Source: Euryarchaeota archaeon UBA259 | GTDB taxonomy: Archaea; Thermoplasmatota; Poseidoniia; Poseidoniales; Poseidoniaceae | Assembly: GCA_002506275.1 (NCBI GenBank) | Contig: DAXG01000018.1 | Location: forward strand, 14,149-22,711 | Length of the DNA: 8,563 nucleotides | Direction: 5' to 3' | Shown: positions 1 through 6,392 of the stretch, piece after piece | Layout: every line of letters starts with the position of its first letter | How positions within the stretch are numbered: the stretch's first letter is position 1 | The notes under the pieces: generated by a model | Seen by the model: only the letters and a program-made list of their open reading frames with translations | What the model was told of the DNA's origin: nothing | Databases searched by the model: none | Position numbers and translations under genes: made by a program

Positions 1-1
1 C

Positions 2-1684
2 GGCGGCGGTGCAGACTTCAACGCAGGCAACAACGACGACATTACCAGTCGACTTCACAACCTCTTGGGTGTTGACTTTGCAGGTGCAAACGGCATTTCC
101 CTCATGGTTGCCGGACACCTCACCGATACACCAACTGGACTGATTGCAACCAACGCTGACGGAACAGGGTTCGGCCTTGCTGCTTTCCTTACTATGGAAG
201 TTCCTGACGCAATGGCTGCGTTCAACCTCACCGTTGAGCAATACACCGCAGTGGCTACTTGGGCCGGCGGATGGGCAACCTCAGCCACTTCGGTTCAACT
301 GGGTCTTCTTGGTGGCGTAGGCACAATGAACGCTGAGCAATTTGTCAACCAAACCTTTGGTGGCATGAGTCCTGTTGGCGACCCTTACCTCACCAACTCC
401 CTCAACATGGGTGGCGCATGGGGTGCTGGAATGATTCCAGGACACGCTGATGCAACTCCAGTTTCCATCACCCAGGCACAAGCCGGAAACATGCTCTATG
501 GCCCACTCGGATTGACAACTTCGACTGGAGCAACCTTGTTCTTGTACGGTGAACTAAGCGGTATGACCCCGCCTGTGAACTTGATGACCATGGAGCCTGC
601 TGCTCCAATGACGTGGAATGCAAGCACGATTGGCCTCTTGTATGGTGTTGACGAAAACACCGCTGAAGCAATGAGTCTCTTTGTTTCTTCACCAATCTTT
701 GCCGATTTCGTACCAGGCTTCTTGATGAGTTCTTTTGGAACCACTCCATACCTGACTCAAGAGTTCAACAATTGGTTGCTCGGATGGCACGATCCAGTAT
801 CTGCTTTCCTTGCAAGTGGAAATCCAATGGATATGACCGTTGGATGGACCAGCCTTGAATCCAACGCAACGTTCTACGGCTCTGGCGGAATTGTCAGTGA
901 CACTGGAACAGATTACATGATCTGTACCGGTGAAGTCTCGACCTGTGATAAGGGCGAAATGATGGCCGTTGACGGAAGCTCCTACTTCGCATGGAAAGAC
1001 CCTGCAAAGACGGCCAACACCCTCGGCCTCATCACCGCTGAGTCCCGAACCGGAACAACCGGCGGATTCTTGACCGGTTCCGGCGATATGGTTGATCTTT
1101 CAGGATACGCAACAGCAGCCATTACTTGCGATGGCACTTCGACTTTGAAAGACATCGCTGTCGATGATTGTTCAGCATCACTTGACCCATTGGAACGCCC
1201 AATTCAAGCCAAGCTCCTCGATACAGATACCCTGCTTGATGCATTGCCAGGTGCTCTACCGGTCTACTTCGGTAGCGAAGTTTCTCTCCAAGCAGAGCAA
1301 CTGAGTGGAGCCATCATCGCCGGTTCTTCGGAATCGACTTTCTGGTTGGACATGCGCCCAATCACCGACCAACACACCGCTCCTAACGCAAGTCACTTGC
1401 AAGCTGTGTTCATGATTACATCCAGTTCAGAGATTGGGGATGCAGATGCTGAGGACCTTGCATCAAGCGTCACTACGAACCAGAAGGCACTGACCTACTG
1501 GACAAACTTCGACGTCCCTACTGACTTCCTTGCGCCACTTCTCTTGATTGGTGCAATCGCCTGTCTTGGCCTCGGTGTCAAGATGATGGGTGAAGAAGAT
1601 GCAGAAAAGGCATTCGAGGCTGCTCCTCCTCAAGAAGAATCGGCTGATGAACCAGCGGCAGACGCTGAAGAATCAACCGAGTGA
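2..1684 (+). CDS. CD36-like extracellular protein with C-terminal membrane anchor (5' end outside window)
   Basis: The frame is open from base 2, so the start lies upstream; the TTG at 65 is only an internal codon. The visible 560 residues are Gly/Ala/Thr/Asn-rich with few Lys or Arg, as in an exported protein. A single hydrophobic segment (about 1522-1590, APLLLIGAIACLGLG) is followed by KMMGEEDAE and an acidic Glu/Ala/Pro tail, giving an outside domain, one C-terminal helix and a cytosolic tail. Landmarks resemble CD36/SR-B/LIMP-2 as I remember them: LLGWHDP near 779 (human CD36 LWGYRDP), a Cys-containing stretch then DGSSYFAW near 985 (CD36 NGTD..SFPPF), ALPVYFGS near 1250 (CD36 SLPHFLYAS), and WLDMRPIT near 1345 then HLQAVFMI (CD36 YLDIEPIT then RLQVNLLV). 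Two Cys pairs (about 932/950 and 1128/1166) could form disulfides. Family members bind lipids or lipoproteins; a ligand here is unknown. The open frame and anchor are certain, the family call is moderate. Confidence 0.75.
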   Translation, partial: GGGADFNAGNNDDITSRLHNLLGVDFAGANGISLMVAGHLTDTPTGLIATNADGTGFGLAAFLTMEVPDAMAAFNLTVEQYTAVATWAGGWATSATSVQLGLLGGVGTMNAEQFVNQTFGGMSPVGDPYLTNSLNMGGAWGAGMIPGHADATPVSITQAQAGNMLYGPLGLTTSTGATLFLYGELSGMTPPVNLMTMEPAAPMTWNASTIGLLYGVDENTAEAMSLFVSSPIFADFVPGFLMSSFGTTPYLTQEFNNWLLGWHDPVSAFLASGNPMDMTVGWTSLESNATFYGSGGIVSDTGTDYMICTGEVSTCDKGEMMAVDGSSYFAWKDPAKTANTLGLITAESRTGTTGGFLTGSGDMVDLSGYATAAITCDGTSTLKDIAVDDCSASLDPLERPIQAKLLDTDTLLDALPGALPVYFGSEVSLQAEQLSGAIIAGSSESTFWLDMRPITDQHTAPNASHLQAVFMITSSSEIGDADAEDLASSVTTNQKALTYWTNFDVPTDFLAPLLLIGAIACLGLGVKMMGEEDAEKAFEAAPPQEESADEPAADAEESTE

Positions 1685-1702
1685 ACTGAGTTTTGACTCA
1701 GT
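1685..1702. terminator. Hairpin between convergent genes, possible bidirectional terminator
   Basis: ACTGAGT-TTTG-ACTCAGT is a perfect 7-bp stem with a 4-base loop. It begins directly after the stop codon of the CD36-like gene (1682-1684) and contains the purM stop codon (1698-1700 on the minus strand). Only 13 bp separate the two convergent genes, so one element could end both transcripts. No long T-run follows on either strand, so intrinsic termination is inferred from position and symmetry only. Confidence 0.5.
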
Positions 1703-2822
1703 AATGAGAGAACTCGACGCCTTCAAGGGCGTGGGTGACCTTGTGGCCTTGGTCGTTGACTTGTCCGATGATACGTGTGCCGAGCATACGCTCTTCGAGC
1801 CAAGCGGCAATAGTTTCAGCGTGTTCACTTGACACGGCTAAAATCATGCCAGTGCCCATGTTGAATGTACGGTACATTTCACGAGTTTCGATTCCACCGA
1901 CTTCTTGCAACCAGTTAAACTCTGGATGTGGAGGGAGTGGTTCACTGATGTGCCAACCGAGTGAATCATGAAGCCGTAAGAGGTTGGACAGGCCTCCACC
2001 AGTGACGTGACAGATGGCGCGTATATCGGACAGAGCAAAACCCGCATCGTTTGTTTCAGCATACTTGAGCAGATCGACGATAGGGTCGCAATAGATGCGC
2101 GTTGGATTGAGAAACACTTCTCCAAGTGTGAATTGAGCATCATCATGACCATCAAAGTGCATTACACTACGGCCGATGCTCGCAACGTTGAATGGAGCAT
2201 CATCGGTGTACTCATGGCCCGTGTGTTCCATGACGCGGCGAACCAAGGAGTAACCGTTTGAGTGGATTCCCGATGATGGAAGGCCAATCAAAACATCACC
2301 AGTTTGCAGATGCTCTCCAGTGATTGCATTTCCTTTCTTGACATATCCAAGAGCGGTTCCCGAAAGGTCGAGTTCAGTGACGATGCCAGGTAGGGAAGCC
2401 GTCTCTCCACCGGCGAGCGTTACACGTGCAAGTCGGCAGGCTTCGGCAAGGGATGCCCCCAACGCTGCGTGAGTTTCCGGGTCGGGTTTTGGTACAGCAA
2501 CATAATCAACGAAGGCGATTGGTTCCGCCCCAACACACAACAAATCATTGACGTTCATGGCCATGCAATCGATTCCAACGCCACCCCATTGCTTGAGGGC
2601 AGAGGCGATTTGCAATTTACTTCCCACCCCATCAGTGGCAAGTGCAAGCAACGAATCGCCGAACTCGATTAATCCACCAAATCCACCGGGTAAATCCACC
2701 GGGGCTCCAGGTGTTCCTGCAGGTCGACTGGATGCACTCAGTGAGGCGATAAGAGAGGCGACAGCTGAACCTTCAAGGTCAATATCTACGCCTGCACTCG
2801 CATAGTCCATTGGTTCGGCCAT
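1698..2822 (-). CDS. purM: Phosphoribosylformylglycinamidine cyclo-ligase (AIR synthetase)
   Basis: PurM closes formylglycinamidine ribonucleotide to 5-aminoimidazole ribonucleotide using ATP, step five of de novo purine synthesis, in the cytosol. The 374-residue product matches PurM throughout: YASAGVDID (residues 7-15), the Gly-rich GGFGGL (46-51), TDGVGSK (63-69), GIDCMAMNVNDLL (83-95) then GAEP, AGGETASLPG (137-146), SSGIHSNGYSLVRR (183-196), NPTRIY (239-244), HVTGGGL (272-278), and FNWLQEVGG then EMYRTFNMGTGM (302-326). It is somewhat longer than the E. coli enzyme (about 345 residues); the extra length lies mostly around residues 200-235. The ATG at 2822 is preceded by AAGGTGG on the minus strand, a ribosome-binding-like match lying very close to the start; Met5 is an alternative start. 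A small inverted repeat CCTTC-AATG-GAAGG (2827-2840) lies in the leader. The gene is 54 bp downstream of the esterase on the same strand, so co-transcription is likely. Confidence 0.97.
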   Translation of the reverse strand: MAEPMDYASAGVDIDLEGSAVASLIASLSASSRPAGTPGAPVDLPGGFGGLIEFGDSLLALATDGVGSKLQIASALKQWGGVGIDCMAMNVNDLLCVGAEPIAFVDYVAVPKPDPETHAALGASLAEACRLARVTLAGGETASLPGIVTELDLSGTALGYVKKGNAITGEHLQTGDVLIGLPSSGIHSNGYSLVRRVMEHTGHEYTDDAPFNVASIGRSVMHFDGHDDAQFTLGEVFLNPTRIYCDPIVDLLKYAETNDAGFALSDIRAICHVTGGGLSNLLRLHDSLGWHISEPLPPHPEFNWLQEVGGIETREMYRTFNMGTGMILAVSSEHAETIAAWLEERMLGTRIIGQVNDQGHKVTHALEGVEFSHY

Positions 2823-2876
2823 GCCACCTTCAATGGAAGGCGTTTGATGAACTCACCGCCTCCAAATACTGCCTCA

Positions 2877-3926
2877 TTACGCCAGTTTTTGGCTGAGGAA
2901 GGCAAAACTGAGATCGAGCCGATGGTCAATGCCAGAATGCGTTCCAACGAATTCTTCCCAAGTGTGTTCAATTTCGAAAGAGCGAAGAAGTTCGACAAAT
3001 TTCCGACTACCGTATTGGATATGGTATTGGTCTTGACCTCCACAATCGATGAACAAAGCATCAAGCCCTGTAAGATGCTGATGATGGGTATTTACCATTT
3101 GGATTGGGTCAAATTTGAGCCACCGATTCCAAGCCTCAGGAAGGATGTCTGCGGTTTCAGTGTTGACGGGGAGTACAATGCCGATTGGGTTTTCGTTGGT
3201 GCTTGGCCGAGGATCATAGGATGCTGCCATAGCACAAATCATCAGCGAATGGAAATCAGGCCCAGAAAGCCGTTCAGCATTTTGAACATGTGCGACATAT
3301 TCGGCAGCGCTACCGTATCTTGAAACATGCGTGAGGGTTTCAGCAAATGTTGGCATGAACATGGTTTCAAACCCCATATCTCCAGAATGGCACGCTATGC
3401 CGTCCCAAACGTTCGGTTGCAGCATTGCGTTGACGATTGCACCGTATCCCCCAGAGGATTTACCCACCAGTCCGAATTTCCCATTGGTTGCATACCGTTG
3501 TTCAAGTGCGGGCTTCAATGCTTCAGCAAGCCAAGTTGACCAGTTTCCAAGAACAGGTGAGTCGACGAATTGATTACCACCAAGCGTGGTAAACGTGTCC
3601 GGCATAACGAGGATAGCAGGTTTCATGTTTCCTGACTTTACCAACCGTTCATGCCGTTGAGGTAGCGTTTCAGCGAATGCTTTCCATCCAGCACGTGCAG
3701 GTCCTGAAGAAGTGAAAGGCGCAAGATAAATCAGGACAGGCAGCGACTGACCTTGGGCCAAGAGGGCCATACCTTCGGGGCTGATGTGGGTGAGAACTTC
3801 CCTCTCTGTCGGGTCACCCAGTCGATTTTCAAGAAGTGTCGAGTCAAGAGTCCATCGTCGAAATTGACCTAAGACGGGAGCGAAAGCATGCTTCGGCATG
3901 AGGTAAGCGAAAGCCTCCTTCCTCAT
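2877..3926 (-). CDS. Putative esterase, alpha/beta-hydrolase of the esterase D/PF00756 type
   Basis: The 349-residue protein has the layout of the 'putative esterase' (esterase D, antigen 85, enterochelin esterase) branch of alpha/beta hydrolases. The strand LPVLIYLAPFTSSG (62-75) is followed by PAILVMPDTFTTLGGNQF (103-120), the nucleophile elbow GKSSGG (155-160) with Ser157 in G-x-S-x-G, GLDALFIDCGGQDQ (287-300) supplying Asp299, and GTHSGIDHR (328-336) supplying His330 (or His335). All three triad positions are therefore present in order. There is no clear signal peptide, so it is probably cytosolic. Substrate cannot be told: carboxyl esters, S-formylglutathione-like thioesters or acyl sugars are all possible. 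The ATG at 3926 is preceded by AGGA three bases upstream (minus strand). The gene leads a likely two-gene transcript with purM; I know of no standard pathway joining the two, so this may be only shared transcription. Confidence 0.85.
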   Translation of the reverse strand: MRKEAFAYLMPKHAFAPVLGQFRRWTLDSTLLENRLGDPTEREVLTHISPEGMALLAQGQSLPVLIYLAPFTSSGPARAGWKAFAETLPQRHERLVKSGNMKPAILVMPDTFTTLGGNQFVDSPVLGNWSTWLAEALKPALEQRYATNGKFGLVGKSSGGYGAIVNAMLQPNVWDGIACHSGDMGFETMFMPTFAETLTHVSRYGSAAEYVAHVQNAERLSGPDFHSLMICAMAASYDPRPSTNENPIGIVLPVNTETADILPEAWNRWLKFDPIQMVNTHHQHLTGLDALFIDCGGQDQYHIQYGSRKFVELLRSFEIEHTWEEFVGTHSGIDHRLDLSFAFLSQKLA

Positions 3927-3951
3927 CTTTCCTGCGGTGACGGCCGTTTGG

Positions 3952-3970
3952 CAGTGGACACTGATTATTT
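3952..3970 (-). promoter_or_regulatory. Putative esterase-purM promoter with overlapping inverted repeat
   Basis: On the minus strand AAATAATC (3963-3970) is the best TATA-like box upstream of the esterase. A start about 25 bases downstream would fall near 3940, giving a leader of roughly 15 bases. The inverted repeat CAGTG-GA-CACTG (3952-3963) lies between this box and the predicted start, where a bound repressor would block polymerase. The assignment rests on position and composition only. Confidence 0.35.
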
Positions 3971-4031
3971 GCTAAACCGTAGGCTGTCAAGGCTCCGTTT
4001 CTCCAGTGGAAGCGGGGGGGTGGGTTTTTTG

Positions 4032-4071
4032 TTCGGACACGCCTAAATACCGTTGCCAATATTGTTCCGAA
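4032..4071 (+). promoter_or_regulatory. Putative mcm promoter with flanking inverted repeat
   Basis: Two AT-rich candidates for a TATA box lie upstream of mcm: CTAAATAC (4043-4050) and CAATATTG (4058-4065). The first would give a transcription start near 4073 and a leader of about 35 bases. They sit inside a widely spaced inverted repeat, TTCGGA (4032-4037) and TCCGAA (4066-4071). Neither TATA candidate is a strong consensus match, so which one is used is unclear. Confidence 0.35.
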
Positions 4072-4073
4072 GT

Positions 4074-4088
4074 CGGGAGACTCTCCCG
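4074..4088. promoter_or_regulatory. 15-bp palindrome at the mcm start region, candidate operator or leader hairpin
   Basis: CGGGAGA-C-TCTCCCG is a perfect 7-bp inverted repeat around one central base. It coincides with the transcription start predicted from the TATA candidate at 4043-4050 and ends 10 bases before the ribosome binding site. It could be a repressor operator or, if transcribed, a G+C-rich hairpin in the leader. The symmetry is seen directly; the role is inferred. Confidence 0.5.
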
Positions 4089-4097
4089 CGCTCCAAA

Positions 4098-4102
4098 GGT
4101 GA
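4098..4102 (+). promoter_or_regulatory. Ribosome binding site that decides the mcm start
   Basis: GGTGA, complementary to the conserved archaeal 16S 3' end, lies five bases before the ATG at 4108. The frame is open further upstream to a GTG at 4006, but that extension covers the promoter candidates and the palindrome and encodes no MCM-like residues, so 4108 is the supported start. Confidence 0.7.
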
Positions 4103-4107
4103 CCTAC

Positions 4108-6225
4108 ATGCTCCAAGAATTCGACCTACCTGCACGTTGGACATCCTTGATTCAAGACCACTTTGCAGAATCCGTCCACAACCTCGCACAGATGTGGCCC
4201 GATGAACAATCTTTGGAAGTTTCTTACCGCGTTATCGAAGGATTTGACCACGAGTTCGCACACGACATTGTTCAGCACCCCGAACTTCATTTCCACGCAT
4301 CCAATCAAGCGCTTCGCCAGTTCCTCATGGACGCTGGGCATACGACGATGTATCCTTTCGTCCGAATCGCTCACCTGCCCGTGGACCAAGTCCGAACCGT
4401 TTCTCAATTGCGTGCAGATGACATTGGAATGATGTTGGCTATCGATGCTGTTACAACCAAAATCTCTGGTGTCCGCCCACGTATTTATGCAGCCACCTTC
4501 GAGTGCGTCGCTTGCGGTCACTCGATGGTTGTCAACCAACCCAATGAGCAAGAATTGATCGAACCAATTGAATGCCAACAACTGGACGGAGGTTGCGGCC
4601 GAGCCAAGCGCCAAACCCGATTTGAGCTCAATCAGAAAGACTCAATTCTCATTAATTCACAATTCATCGAATTACAAGAACTGCCTGAACAGATGAAGGG
4701 CGGAATTCAACCGGAACGTATTATCTGTATTGCTGAACATGATTTGGCTGGTAAACTCAATCCGGGAGACCGAGTGAAAGGCAACGGCGTTTTATTCATC
4801 CGTTCCCAGAGAAAAGGCGGAAAAGATACTCCCGTGTTCGATATTTTCTTGCGCATACATTCTCTTGAAAGACAGAACATACCTCTTGAAGAAATTGTAA
4901 TCACTGAAGATGAAGAATTGGAAATTAAAGAACTTGCAAGACGCCCAGATATTTACGAATTGTTTACCAAGAGCATCGCTCCTTCGATTTTCGGAATGAA
5001 TCCCGTTAAACAATCACTGATGTTACAATTATTTGGAGGTGTAGCCAGACTCAATTCCGATGGTACGCGCAATCGAGGCGACATTCACATTTTACTGATG
5101 GGTGACCCGGGGGTTGCGAAATCTCAACTCTTGAGTTATATGTCAACTATTTCACCTCGTGGTCGCTTTACTTCCGGACAATCAGCATCAGCGGCAGGTT
5201 TGACTGCAGCAGCAGTTCAAGATGCAGCAGCAGATGGACGATGGACCCTTGAAGCAGGAGCATTGGTTTTGGCTGACCTTGGATTAGCCGCAATTGACGA
5301 ATTCGACAAAATGAATGAAGGCGACCGTTCCAGTATGCACGAAGCGATGGAGCAGCAGAAAATCTCGATTTCGAAGGCAGGAATTAACGCGAGTTTGAGG
5401 ACACGGTGTGCGGTTTTGGCTGCAGCAAATCCGAAAAACGGCCGTTTCGAGCCGGTCTCAGAAGTTCCCTTCACCGCTCAAATCAATCTTGCTCCCCCGC
5501 TTGTATCTCGGTTTGATATCATTTGGCTCTTGACCGATGACCCTGAAGTCGAAAAGGATGCGAAAATCGCCCAACATATCATCGGCAATCGTTTGCAAGG
5601 CGTCAGCGAATTACTCGTTAGCGAAGGCAGCGCACCGGATCCTACCAAATCGACCTCGCTCTCTGGAGTTGAAAAATCAGAGCATGGCGAAGTGCTTTCA
5701 CGAGACCTCATCCGCAAATACATTGCATACTCGAAACGTACAATCCATCCACATTTGGAACAAGCTGCACGCGATACAATCGTCAATTTTTACGTCGAAA
5801 CCCGTAAACAAACGGGCGACTCAAATGACAGCGTGGCCATCACTGCGCGTTCTCTCGAGGCTCTTGCACGATTAGCAGAAGCCAGCGCCCGTATCCGTTT
5901 GTCACAGGTTGCCACTCTTGAAGACGCAGAACGGGCAGTTCGAATGACCCGTCTCTGGCGCGAAGATCTCATGGGTGGCAATTTTGATGAAACCACAATG
6001 GTCACTGGAAAGAAGGGCAAAACACGAAATCGCGAGAAGGCAATTATGGAAATCGTTGCTTCGCTTTCAGCCAACAACGGTGGCGTTGCACAATTGCTTG
6101 ATGTGTTTAACGAAGCAGAACGATACGATATTGACCGCTCTACTGCTGAAGATGTTATTGAGAAGTTGTGCCAACATGGGCGCATGCTTCGACCCTCTGG
6201 CTACGACACACTCCAAATTGCATAA
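4108..6225 (+). CDS. mcm: Replicative minichromosome maintenance (MCM) helicase
   Basis: The product (705 residues) is the archaeal MCM, a ring-shaped 3'-5' helicase that unwinds DNA at the replication fork. Order of parts: an N-terminal helical domain (about 1-100); an OB-fold with a zinc-binding insert, Cys133-x2-Cys136 and Cys156-x6-Cys163; a communication-loop motif IELQELPE (Gln190-Glu194); then the AAA+ domain with Walker A GDPGVAKS (332-339, Lys338), GLTAAAVQD, LEAGALVLADLGLAAIDEFDKM-type Walker B (Asp397, Glu398), a pre-sensor hairpin SISKAGINASL, sensor-1 AAANPKNGRF, and arginine finger SRFD (Arg468). ITARSLEALARLAEASAR is the sensor-2 helix region. A Lys/Arg-rich linker near residue 634 leads to a C-terminal winged-helix domain. 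There is no intein at Walker A or elsewhere. All catalytic residues are present, so it should be active. It is transcribed divergently from the esterase. The ATG at 4108 is preferred because GGTGA lies just upstream. Confidence 0.97.
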   Translation: MLQEFDLPARWTSLIQDHFAESVHNLAQMWPDEQSLEVSYRVIEGFDHEFAHDIVQHPELHFHASNQALRQFLMDAGHTTMYPFVRIAHLPVDQVRTVSQLRADDIGMMLAIDAVTTKISGVRPRIYAATFECVACGHSMVVNQPNEQELIEPIECQQLDGGCGRAKRQTRFELNQKDSILINSQFIELQELPEQMKGGIQPERIICIAEHDLAGKLNPGDRVKGNGVLFIRSQRKGGKDTPVFDIFLRIHSLERQNIPLEEIVITEDEELEIKELARRPDIYELFTKSIAPSIFGMNPVKQSLMLQLFGGVARLNSDGTRNRGDIHILLMGDPGVAKSQLLSYMSTISPRGRFTSGQSASAAGLTAAAVQDAAADGRWTLEAGALVLADLGLAAIDEFDKMNEGDRSSMHEAMEQQKISISKAGINASLRTRCAVLAAANPKNGRFEPVSEVPFTAQINLAPPLVSRFDIIWLLTDDPEVEKDAKIAQHIIGNRLQGVSELLVSEGSAPDPTKSTSLSGVEKSEHGEVLSRDLIRKYIAYSKRTIHPHLEQAARDTIVNFYVETRKQTGDSNDSVAITARSLEALARLAEASARIRLSQVATLEDAERAVRMTRLWREDLMGGNFDETTMVTGKKGKTRNREKAIMEIVASLSANNGGVAQLLDVFNEAERYDIDRSTAEDVIEKLCQHGRMLRPSGYDTLQIA

Positions 6226-6251
6226 TCGTTCCCGATAAATTACAAACAGAT

Positions 6252-6265
6252 ACTCACCGGTGAGT
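6252..6265. promoter_or_regulatory. Perfect 14-bp palindrome downstream of mcm
   Basis: ACTCACCGGTGAGT is identical to its own reverse complement, without a spacer. It lies 26 bp after the mcm stop codon and about 110 bp before the TATA box of the next gene. The core ACCGGT recurs at 6371-6376 between that TATA box and the start codon. It could be a dimeric regulator site for the downstream gene or a small 3' hairpin of the mcm transcript. Confidence 0.4.
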
Positions 6266-6314
6266 TGCGAAAATTGGAAGTGTTTGATAAATCATCTTCC
6301 GATAGCCACGTGAT

Positions 6315-6334
6315 GGCGTAATATCGCCGATTTT
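6315..6334 (+). terminator. Weak terminator-like hairpin with T-run
   Basis: GGCG-TAATAT-CGCC (6315-6328) is a 4-bp stem with a 6-base loop, followed by GATTTT. It lies about 90 bases after mcm and before the next promoter, a sensible place for mcm transcription to end. The stem is short, so this is tentative. The rest of the 167-bp gap shows no coding sequence. Confidence 0.25.
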
Positions 6335-6363
6335 GCACCAAATGGGCGTATGTGGTGAATAAC

Positions 6364-6371
6364 GATATATA
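6364..6371 (+). promoter_or_regulatory. TATA box of the repeat-protein gene
   Basis: GATATATA (6364-6371 region) is the clearest TATA box in the window. Its centre is about 26 bases before the ATG at 6393, the normal archaeal distance to the transcription start. The mRNA should therefore begin at or next to the start codon and be leaderless; consistently, no GGTGA-type ribosome binding site is seen before the ATG. Confidence 0.6.
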
Positions 6372-6392
6372 CCGGTCTAATGAGTAGAATCC

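Noticed and set aside
65..67. TTG at 65 as the start of the first gene
   Set aside because: The frame is open to the left edge in the same style (GADFNAGNNDD), so the gene starts outside the window.
2844..3323. 159-codon plus-strand frame opposite the esterase
   Set aside because: It lies antisense within a well-supported enzyme gene and shows no family motif; it reflects the codon usage of the real gene.
4006..4107. N-terminal extension of MCM from a GTG codon at 4006, containing two Cys pairs
   Set aside because: It covers the G-tract, the promoter candidates and the palindrome, has no MCM-like residues, and a GGTGA site directly precedes the ATG at 4108.
4126..4614. 162-codon minus-strand frame opposite the start of mcm
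   Set aside because: Antisense shadow of mcm with no recognisable motif.
6305..6317. CACGTG and the GCCA...TGGC repeat in the gap after mcm
   Set aside because: Too short to separate from chance; not supported by placement relative to the promoter.
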